This document shows positions 17,644 to 26,158 of a stretch of 64,000 nt of DNA, in pieces (positions within the stretch are counted from its first letter, which is position 1; every line of letters starts with the position of its first letter). The DNA comes from Paenibacillus sp. (GTDB lineage: Bacteria > Bacillota > Bacilli > Paenibacillales > YIM-B00363), in NCBI RefSeq assembly GCF_035645195.1, contig NZ_DASQNA010000013.1, positions 104,545 to 168,544 of the forward strand, read 5' to 3'. A program made the translations under genes and the position numbers. Under the pieces are notes generated by a model, which was not told where the DNA came from, made no database searches, and was given only the letters and a program-made list of their open reading frames with translations.

Positions 17644-18938
17644 GTAGAAGTCTCCCTTGCCTCGGACGCCGACGACGCTCCGGACGCCCCCGCAGACGCC
17701 CCTGTGGACGTCCCTGCGTTCGCCGCCGCGGCGCGCGCCGCGAACGCCTCGCGCCCGATCGTCAGCAGCCGATCGGCGACCGACCGCTTCGATTGCAGCG
17801 GCAGCTCCTCGACGAGCCCGTCCGCCGTAAAGACGGACACGGCGTTCGTATCGTGCCCGAAGCCGACGCCGGGCTGCGACACGTCATTCGCGACGATGAA
17901 GTCGGCGCGCTTCGAGGCCGCCTTCAGGACGGCGTATTGCGCCACATCGTGCGTCTCGGCCGCGAAGCCGATCAGCACTTGGTCCGGCCGCTTGCGCGCC
18001 CCGAGCTCCTTCAGGATGTCGGGCGTCCGTTCGAGCGTGAGCGTCATCTCGTCGGCGCTTTTCTTAAGTTTGCGGTCCGCTCGCGCGGCCGGACGGTAAT
18101 CGGCGACCGCCGCCGCCTTCACGACGATGTCCGTCTCGGGAAAGCGCGCCAGCACGGCGTCGTACATGTCCTGCGCCGACTCCACGCGCACGAGCTCTAC
18201 GCCGGCGGGCGGCTGGGCGTCGGCGCGCCCGGCGACGAGCGTCACCCTCGCGCCTCGCGCCCGCGCCGCCTCCGCGACGGCGAAGCCCATTTTGCCCGAC
18301 GAATCGTTCGTTAAATACCGGACCGGATCGATCCGCTCCACGGTCGCGCCCGCCGTCACGAGCACGCGGACGCCGTCGAGATCGCGGGGCGCCGCGAGCA
18401 GCGCCGACAGCTTGTCCGCGATTTGCTCCGGCTCCGCCATCCGGCCTTTGCCCGTATAGCCGCAAGCGAGAAACCCTTCGCCCGGCTCGACGAAATGGAC
18501 CCCGCGCCCGCGCAGCGTCTCCATATGCTGCTGCACGATCGGGTTCGCGTACATATGCACGTTCATCGCCGGCGCGATCAGCACCGGCGTCCGCCCGCGA
18601 TGCGCGAGCAGCGTCGTCGACAGCATATCGTCGCCGAGGCCGAGCGCGAGCTTCGCGAGCGCGTTCGCCGTCGCCGGCGCGACGACGACGGCGTCGGCCC
18701 GGTCCGCGAGGTCGATATGCGAGATGACGGCCGCGTCCTCCTCGTCGAACGTGTCAACAACCACGCGATGCCGCGTGATCGCTTGGAACGTCAGCGGCGC
18801 CACGAACTTCGTCGCCGACGCCGTCATGACGACGCGCACGTCCGCTCCCGCCTGCGTCAGCTTGCTCGCGACGGCCGCCGCCTTATACGCGGCGATGCCG
18901 CCGGTGACGCCGAGGATCACCGTTTTCCCCTGAAGCAT
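17640..18938 (-). CDS. coaBC: Bifunctional phosphopantothenoylcysteine decarboxylase/phosphopantothenate-cysteine ligase
   Basis: CoaBC makes 4'-phosphopantetheine from phosphopantothenate and cysteine. The N-terminal flavin-dependent CoaC half has GVTGGIAAYK, catalytic His74 in SHIDLADR, the PAMNVHMY motif and Cys159 in ACGYTGKGRM. The CoaB half starts at about 185 (VLVTAGAT) and has KKSADEMTL and FAAETHD. I place the start at ATG 18938 after GGAGGG. About 30 residues of Ala/Ser/Gly/Thr end the protein beyond the usual length (432 against about 406). It overlaps priA by 4 nt. Confidence 0.96.
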   Translation of the reverse strand: MLQGKTVILGVTGGIAAYKAAAVASKLTQAGADVRVVMTASATKFVAPLTFQAITRHRVVVDTFDEEDAAVISHIDLADRADAVVVAPATANALAKLALGLGDDMLSTTLLAHRGRTPVLIAPAMNVHMYANPIVQQHMETLRGRGVHFVEPGEGFLACGYTGKGRMAEPEQIADKLSALLAAPRDLDGVRVLVTAGATVERIDPVRYLTNDSSGKMGFAVAEAARARGARVTLVAGRADAQPPAGVELVRVESAQDMYDAVLARFPETDIVVKAAAVADYRPAARADRKLKKSADEMTLTLERTPDILKELGARKRPDQVLIGFAAETHDVAQYAVLKAASKRADFIVANDVSQPGVGFGHDTNAVSVFTADGLVEELPLQSKRSVADRLLTIGREAFAARAAAANAGTSTGASAGASGASSASEARETST

Positions 18939-18974
18939 CCAGATCCCTCCTTCTTGCGAAAAAAATAACAACCA

Positions 18975-19205
18975 CTAGGGTTGTTGAGGGGAAGAAGCTT
19001 CCGCTTCTTTGGTCGTTTTTTCGTACGTGATCAGGTCGCCGTGAATTTCCTCCAGCGCGACGCCTACCTGCTTGTGGGCCCGCGGGTTGCGCAAATCGGA
19101 CTTCGCACCTTCGCGCAGCGCTCTCGCGCGCTTCGACGCCGCGACGACGAGCAAATATTTGCTGCCGGCCTTTTCGACCAGCTTGTCGATCGATGGATAT
19201 AACAT
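18975..19205 (-). CDS. rpoZ: DNA-directed RNA polymerase omega subunit
   Basis: Omega stabilises the beta-prime subunit of RNA polymerase. The 76-residue product begins MLYPSIDKLVEKAGSKY and has ASKRARALREG and the PRAHKQVGVALEEI segment typical of RpoZ. The length is close to that of B. subtilis (67). It lies between gmk (7 nt) and coaBC, the conserved gmk-rpoZ-coaBC order. Confidence 0.96.
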   Translation of the reverse strand: MLYPSIDKLVEKAGSKYLLVVAASKRARALREGAKSDLRNPRAHKQVGVALEEIHGDLITYEKTTKEAEASSPQQP

Positions 19206-19212
19206 CCTTCTC

Positions 19213-19821
19213 CTACACCTCGTTCAGCCAATTTTGGATCGCCGGAAACACCCGTTCCCGCTTGCAGTGCTCCGCCGCGATAATGCATTGCACGCGGTTG
19301 CACGCCGTCTCGAGCACGTCGTTCACGACGGCGTAATCGTAGTGCTCCATCAATTTCAGTTCATCCGCCGCCGCGGCCATGCGGGACCGAATCGAGCTTT
19401 CGGTTTCGGTACCGCGTCCGACGATGCGGTTGCGCAGCTCCTCGAGCGACGGCGGCAGCACGAAGATGAAGATCGCGTCCGGAAACCGCTCTTTCACCTG
19501 CATCGCGCCCTGCACGTCGATTTCGAGAATGATGTCTTTGCCGTTGTCGATCGTCTGCTGCACGAACGACTTCGGCGTTCCGTAATAGTTGCCGACGTAT
19601 TCCGCCCATTCGAGCAGTTCGCCGGCTTCGATCATCGAACGGAACTCTTCATGCGTTTTGAAAAAATAGTTGACGCCGTCGATCTCGCCCTCCCGCGGTT
19701 TCCGCGTCGTGGCCGAGACCGAATATACGAGCTCGGGAGACATCTTCCGCAGCAGGTTGCACAGCGTTCCCTTGCCTACGCCGGACGGGCCGGACAACAC
19801 GAGCAGCAAACCTTTGGTCAT
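19213..19821 (-). CDS. gmk: Guanylate kinase
   Basis: Gmk phosphorylates GMP to GDP. The P-loop is GPSGVGKGT, and the GMP-binding residues lie in TTRKPREGE and VNYFF; the lid and ILEIDVQGA follow. From ATG 19821 (GAGGAACGG upstream) the protein has 202 residues, matching the family. A longer frame opens at GTG 19881, overlapping the remA stop as GTGA and adding 20 residues; family length argues against it. It lies directly after remA as in B. subtilis. Confidence 0.95.
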   Translation of the reverse strand: MTKGLLLVLSGPSGVGKGTLCNLLRKMSPELVYSVSATTRKPREGEIDGVNYFFKTHEEFRSMIEAGELLEWAEYVGNYYGTPKSFVQQTIDNGKDIILEIDVQGAMQVKERFPDAIFIFVLPPSLEELRNRIVGRGTETESSIRSRMAAAADELKLMEHYDYAVVNDVLETACNRVQCIIAAEHCKRERVFPAIQNWLNEV

Positions 19822-19877
19822 GAACCGTTCCTCGACTTTGGTTAGGGTGGTTTGGACAGTAGGTATCGTCATGGCCG

Positions 19878-20138
19878 TCACTCGTCGTGATCCTCGTCTT
19901 TGTTGGAGAGCCGGTGCGCGACGGTTTCGGGCTGCACCGCGGACAAGATAACGTGATCGCTGTCCGTGATGATGACGGCCCGCGTTCTGCGGCCGTACGT
20001 CGCGTCGATCAGCATATGCCGGTCCCGCGCCTCTTGGATGATGCGCTTGATCGGCGCCGATTCGGGACTCACGATAGAGATGATCCGATTCGCGGATACG
20101 ATGTTGCCGAATCCGATGTTGATGAGTTTGATAGCCAT
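19878..20138 (-). CDS. remA: Extracellular matrix regulator RemA (DUF370)
   Basis: RemA is a small DNA-binding protein that activates matrix and osmoprotection genes in B. subtilis. The 86-residue protein starts [20 protein letters not shown] and has the core [22 protein letters not shown] and [17 protein letters not shown]. The C-terminus is acidic (SNKDEDHDE). It lies between yicC and gmk as in B. subtilis (ylzA). Target genes cannot be told from this window. Confidence 0.95.
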   Translation of the reverse strand: MAIKLINIGFGNIVSANRIISIVSPESAPIKRIIQEARDRHMLIDATYGRRTRAVIITDSDHVILSAVQPETVAHRLSNKDEDHDE

Positions 20139-20267
20139 GCTGGTTTCCCCCTAGCGCCTCTTAGTAGGCATTGTAACCCGCGCCGCTGTCCCCCATACGG
20201 CACCGCCGCCGGGCGAAAAGAGTCGATTTTATCTATATCGCGGTTTTCCTAAAAAAAGTAGTGCGAA

Positions 20268-21149
20268 TCACTCGATGTTTTGCGTTTGTTCCCGCAGCTT
20301 TTCGAGTTCGGCTTTCACTTCGACGACCAGGGCGGACACGCCCGCGTGGTTCGCTTTCGAACCGATCGTATTCGCTTCCCGGTTCATCTCTTGCAGGAGG
20401 AAGTCCAGCTTCCTGCCGACAGGCTCGTTCGCGTCGAGCAGCGCGGCGAACTGCTTCGCGTGGCTCGCAAGGCGCGTCAGCTCCTCGTCGATCGCGCTCC
20501 GCTCCGCGAAATACGCGACCTCCGCGGCGAGCCGCGCCTCGTCGACCGGCGCGTTCCCGCCGGTGAGCTGCTCGATCCGCTCGCGCAGACGCTCCCGTAC
20601 TTCGGCGGCGACGTTCGGCGCGAGCTCGCGGATGCGCTCGACGCGCTCCTCGACGGCCGCGAGCTTCGCCCGCGCGTCCGCTTCGAGGAACCGTCCTTCG
20701 GCCTCGCGCATGGCGGCGAGCCGCTCCAACGCGCCCGCCGCGCAGGCGAGCAGCTCGTCGTCCGCGCTGTCCGGCAGTTCGTCCTCGCGGACGGAAAATA
20801 CGCCGGGCGCCTTCAGCAGCTCCCACGCCGTGAGGCCGCTCTCCGCGAGGGCGAACCGCTCCTTGAGCCGGTTCGCCGCGTCCGCGTACGCCGCCGCGAG
20901 CGCCCAATCGACTTCCGCCTGCCGGGGCGTCTCCCCGGTCCGATCGACCGCGACGGTCACGTCGACGCGCCCGCGGCCGATGCGTGATGCCGCGAGCTTG
21001 CGGAGCCTGTCCTCCAAGTGGTTCCATTCCCGCGGAAGCCGGCATACGACTTCCGCATATCGATGGTTTACGGATTTCATCTCGACCGTAAACGTCAGTG
21101 GTCCAACGCTTCTGGAATCGCGTCCGTATCCGGTCATGCTTCGCAGCAC
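20268..21149 (-). CDS. YicC/YloC family endoribonuclease
   Basis: YicC-family proteins are hexameric endoribonucleases acting on structured RNA. The protein begins MLRSMTGYGRDS and has MKSVNHRYAEV, both family hallmarks, and the C-terminal KLDFLLQEMNREANTIGSKA. 293 residues is normal. The start is GTG 21149; an ATG four codons on is an alternative. It is 26 nt behind the methyltransferase/reductase gene and 130 nt ahead of remA. Confidence 0.94.
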   Translation of the reverse strand: MLRSMTGYGRDSRSVGPLTFTVEMKSVNHRYAEVVCRLPREWNHLEDRLRKLAASRIGRGRVDVTVAVDRTGETPRQAEVDWALAAAYADAANRLKERFALAESGLTAWELLKAPGVFSVREDELPDSADDELLACAAGALERLAAMREAEGRFLEADARAKLAAVEERVERIRELAPNVAAEVRERLRERIEQLTGGNAPVDEARLAAEVAYFAERSAIDEELTRLASHAKQFAALLDANEPVGRKLDFLLQEMNREANTIGSKANHAGVSALVVEVKAELEKLREQTQNIE

Positions 21150-21175
21150 AGCCTCGCACGCTCCGTTTCTCTATA

Positions 21176-23083
21176 TTACTTCATTTCCCTAGTGGGTACA
21201 AGTGGAAAACGGGCCTGCGCCCGCTCCCGGACGTAACGGGTCAGCTCCACCGTCATCTCGTACGCCATGAACGGGGTGATGAGATAAATGCCGTTGAATC
21301 GCTCCATGGCGACGTCGAGCAGCTCTTTCGAGATGTCGAGCGACACCCTGCGTCCCGCTTCGCCCTCGAGCCCCGCCATGCGGCGGCGCACGTCGTCGGA
21401 CAGCGTGATGCCGGGCACCTCGTTGTGCAAATATTCGGCGTTGCGGCCGCTCGTGAACGGCATGATGCCGACGAAAATCGGAATCGGCAAATGCTTCGTC
21501 GCCTCATGCAGCTTCACGATGAGCTCCGGATCGTATACCGGCTGCGTCATCGCGTAGTCGGCGCCGGCTTCGATTTTCTTCTCGAGCCGCTCGACCGCCT
21601 TATGCAAATGCTTGACGTTCGGATTGAGCGCCGTGCCGACGAGAAAGCTCGCCTTCTCCTTGAACGGCTTGCCCGAGAACGCCAGGCCTTCGTTCATCTG
21701 CTTGATCATGCGGATGATCTGGAAGCTCGTGACGTCGTACACCGAGCTCGCCCCCGGCAAATCGCCGAAACGGGCCGGATCGCCCGTGATCGCGAGCACA
21801 TGGTCGATGCCGGTCGCGTGCAGCCCCATCAGATGCGACTGCGTGCCGATTAAGTTGCGGTCCCGGCAGGCGATATGCACGAGCGGCCGGGCGCCGATCC
21901 GCTCCTTAACGAGGAACGCGAGCGCGCTGTTGCTCATGCGCGTCATCGCGAGCGAATTGTCCGCCATCGTAATTGCGTCGGCGCCCGCTTCGTGCAGCGC
22001 TTTGGCGCCTTCCATGAATTTGTCGATAATGAGGTCGCGCGGCGGGTCGAGTTCGACGATGACCGTATGGCGCTCCTTCACGATGTCGACGATCGACGGC
22101 TCCCGGCTCTCCGGCGGCGCCGCCTCGCGCGCTTCGACGCGTTGCCTCGCGGCGGGCTCCCGCTCCGCCGCTTCCGCCGCTTCGGGACGGAACGCGTCGA
22201 GCGCCTTCGCCACCGCGGCGATATGCTCCGGCGTCGTGCCGCAGCAGCCGCCGACGATGCGCGCCCCGAGCCGGGCGAGCGTCAGCGCGCTCTCCGCGAA
22301 ATAGTCGGGGCCCGCCGGGTACGAGAACGTGCCGTCGACGTACGCCGGCAGCCCCGCGTTCGGGAAAATCGACAGCGGATATTCGCCGCGGCCGCCGAGC
22401 TTCTCGAGCGCGCGGATAATGCCGTACGGCCCGCTGACGCAGTTGAGGCCGACGATGTCCGCGCCCGCATCTAACAGCAGCGCGAACGCTTCGTCGAGCG
22501 TCCGTCCGTCCGCCGTGCCGCCCCCCGCCTCGATGGCGAGCTGGCAGATGACGGCCTTGTCCGTGAGGCGGCGCGCCGCGCGCACGGCGTCCGCCGCGTC
22601 GCCCGCGTCGTGGAACGTCTCGAGCAGCAGCGCGTCGACGCCGGCTTCGAGCAGCGCCGACATCTGCTCCTCGTACGCGCGAATCGCGTCCGGCGCCTCG
22701 GCGGCGTCGCGCGGCTCCGCCCGCGCCGAGCCGACCGCTCCGGCGACGTACGCGTCCGCGCCGACGCTGGAGCGGGCCGCCCAGGCGGCGGCCCGGTTGA
22801 TCGCGCCGACCTCGCGCTCGAGGCCGTAACGGGACAGCTTCGTCCGATTCGCCGCGAACGTGTTCGTCTCGATGAGCCGCGCCCCGGCTTCGTAATAGCG
22901 GCGGTGCACGTCGCGGATCAGCTCCGGACGGCTCAAGTTGAGCTCCTCGGAGCTTATGCCGATCGGAATGCCGAGCTGATACAAATACGTGCCCATCGCG
23001 CCGTCGCCGACGATGGCCTGATCTCTTATGCGAATGCGCAAATCGGGCTTTGCGCCCGTCTCGCGCGGTTGGAATTCATTCAT
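21176..23083 (-). CDS. Bifunctional homocysteine S-methyltransferase/5,10-methylene-THF reductase (YitJ type)
   Basis: The N-terminal half (about 1-300) is a zinc homocysteine S-methyltransferase: GDGAMGTYLYQLG, NTFAANR, GLNCVSGP and the GGCCGTTPEH zinc cysteines. A low-complexity Ala/Glu/Arg linker (about 300-330) joins it to a FAD-dependent MTHFR domain (about 335-625) with VELDPPR, NSLAMTRMS and TQPVYDPE. The fusion matches B. subtilis YitJ. It would supply methyl-THF and remethylate homocysteine. No S-box leader is visible; a terminator sits only about 20 nt before the ribosome binding site. Confidence 0.93.
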   Translation of the reverse strand: MNEFQPRETGAKPDLRIRIRDQAIVGDGAMGTYLYQLGIPIGISSEELNLSRPELIRDVHRRYYEAGARLIETNTFAANRTKLSRYGLEREVGAINRAAAWAARSSVGADAYVAGAVGSARAEPRDAAEAPDAIRAYEEQMSALLEAGVDALLLETFHDAGDAADAVRAARRLTDKAVICQLAIEAGGGTADGRTLDEAFALLLDAGADIVGLNCVSGPYGIIRALEKLGGRGEYPLSIFPNAGLPAYVDGTFSYPAGPDYFAESALTLARLGARIVGGCCGTTPEHIAAVAKALDAFRPEAAEAAEREPAARQRVEAREAAPPESREPSIVDIVKERHTVIVELDPPRDLIIDKFMEGAKALHEAGADAITMADNSLAMTRMSNSALAFLVKERIGARPLVHIACRDRNLIGTQSHLMGLHATGIDHVLAITGDPARFGDLPGASSVYDVTSFQIIRMIKQMNEGLAFSGKPFKEKASFLVGTALNPNVKHLHKAVERLEKKIEAGADYAMTQPVYDPELIVKLHEATKHLPIPIFVGIMPFTSGRNAEYLHNEVPGITLSDDVRRRMAGLEGEAGRRVSLDISKELLDVAMERFNGIYLITPFMAYEMTVELTRYVRERAQARFPLVPTREMK

Positions 23084-23106
23084 CTTCGCAGCCCTCCGTA
23101 ACGCCG

Positions 23107-23170
23107 AAAAAAAACGCCCCGCTTCGAGGCATGAAATGGTTAGCCATTATCATACCGCAAAACGGGGCGC
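23107..23170 (-). terminator. Terminator of the P-type ATPase gene
   Basis: Minus-strand CGCCCCG (23163-23169) pairs with CGGGGCG (23115-23121) and is followed by eight T residues. The 41-nt loop contains its own AATGG-CTAA-CCATT hairpin. Confidence 0.78.
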
Positions 23171-23184
23171 TTCGCATGCGTTTT

Positions 23185-25968
23185 TTATCGAGCGGCGGCG
23201 CCGGCGCCGCCGTCGTAGCGGATCGTCCGCTTTTTCTTCGGCGCGGAGAGCAGGCTGCCGATGCCGAAGAACAGCGTCGGAATCGCGGCGAAGCCGAGCA
23301 CCATGATCCAATCCGCGAGGCCGAGCGCCGTCGTTTTGAAAATCGGCTGCAGCGGCTCGATGTACAGCACGCCGAGCAGCAGCGCGATCGAGGAGACGAC
23401 CGCCAGCACGAGCGCTTTGTTTTCGAACAGGTTCCGGTGGAAAATGGAGCGCGAGCTCCGGCAGTCGAATACGTGAATGAGCTGCGCCATGACGAGCGTC
23501 GCGAACGCCACCGTCTGCGCGTGCGTCAGCGTCGCGTCGCCCTCGCCCCGCTGCAGGACGAGCCAGAACGGGATAAGCGTGCAGACGCCGATCAAGAAGC
23601 CGCGGGAAATGATTTTCCATCCGAGACGCCTTGCGAAAATGTTCTCCTTCTTGCCGCGCGGCGCGTGCTCCATCAAATCGCGCTCCGGCTGATCGATGCC
23701 GAGCGCCATCGCCGGCAGGCCGTCGGTGACGAGGTTGACCCACAAAATCATGATCGGCACGAGCGGCAGCGGCATGCCGAGCATCATCGCGATGAACATG
23801 ACGAGAATTTCCCCGACGTTCGAGGCGAGCAAGTAGCGGATGAATTTGCGAATGTTTTCGTAAATGCCCCGCCCCTCTTCGATCGCGGCGACGATCGTCG
23901 CAAAGTTGTCGTCGCTTAAGATCAGCGAAGACGCCTCTTTGGACACGTCGGTGCCGGTGATGCCCATCGCGATGCCGATGTCGGCCGCCTTGATCGCCGG
24001 CGCGTCGTTGACGCCGTCGCCCGTCATCGCGACGACGTGGCCTCTTTCCTGGAGCGCCTTGACGATGCGCAGCTTATGCTCCGGCGACACCCGGGCGTAC
24101 ACGTAAATTTCGTCGACGACTTTGGCGAGCTGCTCGTCGCTCATCGCCGCGAGCTGGCTTCCGCTCACCGTCCGGCCGCCCTTCGGAATCATGCCGAGCT
24201 GGACCGCGATCGCCTCCGCCGTCGTCAAATGGTCGCCCGTAATCATAACGGTTTTGATGCCGGCGCGGCGGCATTTTAAAATCGCTTCGCGCACCTCTTT
24301 GCGCGGCGGGTCGATCATGCCCGCGAGGCCGGCGAACACGAGCCCCCGCTCCGCCTGCTCCGCGCTTTCCACCGTCTCGCCCGCTTTGAGATCCCGGTAC
24401 GCGAGGCCGAGCACGCGCAGCGCGTCGCCGGCGAACGCCTCGTTCGCCTCCATCACCTTCTGCTTCAGCGTGCCGGTGAACGGCACGAGCTTGCCGTCCC
24501 ACAGCACATAGCTGCATCGTTCGATGAGCAGGTCCGGCGCGCCCTTCGCGCAAAGCAGGCGGCCGCCTTGATGCTCCACGACGACGGACATGCGCTTGCG
24601 GTCCGAGTCGAACGGGAACTCGGCCACGCGGCGGTACAGCGGCGCGAGATTCGAAGCAGTGAGGCCCGCCTTCGCGCCGAGCACGGTGAGCGCCCCTTCG
24701 GTCGGGTCGCCTTTGATCGTCCATACCGGCTCGAGCGCATCTTTGCCCCGCTTCTTTTTGCCCTGCGGCTCCGGCGTCTCCCGCACGAGCTCCGCGTCGT
24801 TGCACAAGACGCCAATCTGCAGCAGCCGGCGCAGCGCGAGATCGTCCTTCACGCCCGTTTTCCCGCCGCGGTCGAGAATGTCTCCTTCCGGCTCGTAGCC
24901 TTCGCCGGTGACGTCGAGCGTCCGGCCGCCGAGCCACAGCCGCGTCACCGTCATCTTGTTTTGCGTCAGCGTCCCCGTCTTGTCGGAGCAGATGACCGAC
25001 GCGCAGCCGAGCGTCTCGACGGACGGGAGCTTGCGGACGATCGCCTTCCGCTTGATCATGCGCTGCACGCCGAGCGCGAGCGCGACCGTCACGATCGCCG
25101 GCAGCCCTTCGGGGATGGCGGCGACGGCGAGCGACACCCCGGCGAGGAACATGCCGTACGCCGGTTGACCGTGCATGATGCCGGCGACGACGACGAGCAC
25201 CGTAAGGGCGAGCGCGACGCCGATCAAAATTTTGCCGAACTGCTCGAGGCGGCGCTGCAGCGGCGTCTCCGCCTCTTCCGTGCTGTTGATGAGATCGGCG
25301 ATCTTGCCCATCTCGGTGCGCATGCCGGTGCGGACGACGACGGCGCGCGCGGTGCCCATCGTGATCATCGTGCCGAGGAAGCCCATGTTGCGCTGGTCGC
25401 CGATTCCCACGTCCGCCTCCGGAATCGATCCGACGCTTTTGGCGACCGGCACCGATTCGCCGGTGAGCGCCGATTCCTCGGCGTAGACGCTGTTCGCCTC
25501 GAGGAAGCGGACGTCCGCCGGGACGCGGTCGCCGCTCTCGAGCGCCACGATGTCGCCCGGCACGAGGTCCTTCGCCGCCACGACGCGGAACGTCCCGTCC
25601 CGCAGCACTTTGGCCGTCGGCGCGGACAATTCTTTCAGCGCGCGCAGCGACCGCTCCGCGCGGTATTCTTGGATGAAGCCGAGCAGACCGTTCATGACGA
25701 TGATGGCGACGATCGTGATCGCGTCCAAATATTCGCCGAGCAGGCCCGAGATGAGCGTCGCGCCCATCAGCACCAGCACCATGAAATCCTTGAATTGATT
25801 CAAAAACAGCGTCAGCGGCGACAGCTTCGTCCCCTCGCTCAGCTCGTTGGGGCCCGACTCCGCCCGGCGCCGGTTCGCTTCGTCCTCGGTCAGCCCGCGC
25901 GCCGGATCGATGCCGTGAGCGGCGAGCAGTTCCTCCGTCTCCATCTGGTACCACGTCGGTTCGTTCAT
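23185..25968 (-). CDS. Calcium-translocating P-type ATPase (P2A, YloB-like)
   Basis: P2A ATPases pump Ca2+ out of the cell. The N-terminal cation-ATPase domain (TEELLAAHGIDPARGL) is followed by paired membrane segments, the TGES actuator motif, a PEGLPAIVT transmembrane ligand motif, the phosphorylated Asp in DKTGTLTQNKMTV and GDGVNDAPAIK near the hinge. The last six membrane segments end in an Ala/Gly-rich tail. 927 residues is slightly longer than YloB (890). It is divergent from rqcH, as yloB is next to yloA. Confidence 0.93.
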   Translation of the reverse strand: MNEPTWYQMETEELLAAHGIDPARGLTEDEANRRRAESGPNELSEGTKLSPLTLFLNQFKDFMVLVLMGATLISGLLGEYLDAITIVAIIVMNGLLGFIQEYRAERSLRALKELSAPTAKVLRDGTFRVVAAKDLVPGDIVALESGDRVPADVRFLEANSVYAEESALTGESVPVAKSVGSIPEADVGIGDQRNMGFLGTMITMGTARAVVVRTGMRTEMGKIADLINSTEEAETPLQRRLEQFGKILIGVALALTVLVVVAGIMHGQPAYGMFLAGVSLAVAAIPEGLPAIVTVALALGVQRMIKRKAIVRKLPSVETLGCASVICSDKTGTLTQNKMTVTRLWLGGRTLDVTGEGYEPEGDILDRGGKTGVKDDLALRRLLQIGVLCNDAELVRETPEPQGKKKRGKDALEPVWTIKGDPTEGALTVLGAKAGLTASNLAPLYRRVAEFPFDSDRKRMSVVVEHQGGRLLCAKGAPDLLIERCSYVLWDGKLVPFTGTLKQKVMEANEAFAGDALRVLGLAYRDLKAGETVESAEQAERGLVFAGLAGMIDPPRKEVREAILKCRRAGIKTVMITGDHLTTAEAIAVQLGMIPKGGRTVSGSQLAAMSDEQLAKVVDEIYVYARVSPEHKLRIVKALQERGHVVAMTGDGVNDAPAIKAADIGIAMGITGTDVSKEASSLILSDDNFATIVAAIEEGRGIYENIRKFIRYLLASNVGEILVMFIAMMLGMPLPLVPIMILWVNLVTDGLPAMALGIDQPERDLMEHAPRGKKENIFARRLGWKIISRGFLIGVCTLIPFWLVLQRGEGDATLTHAQTVAFATLVMAQLIHVFDCRSSRSIFHRNLFENKALVLAVVSSIALLLGVLYIEPLQPIFKTTALGLADWIMVLGFAAIPTLFFGIGSLLSAPKKKRTIRYDGGAGAAAR

Positions 25969-26158
25969 ACCCCCGTGTTCCCTCCCTCGTTCGAATAACT
26001 TGTACTAGGAACAATGTATTCACGGAGGGACGAGAATATCCCACTTGTCCCCGGCCGCCTTGCCGCGGCGCGGGCGGAACGCATATAATCACTGTTGGAG
26101 CGCAAAACGCGATTCCATACGGCGGAAAACAAGTTGCCGCATCGAGGAGAAATGGCCC

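Noticed and set aside
24568..25998. 476-codon plus-strand open frame opposite the P-type ATPase
   Set aside because: GC-rich antisense shadow; the minus-strand frame has every P-type ATPase motif.
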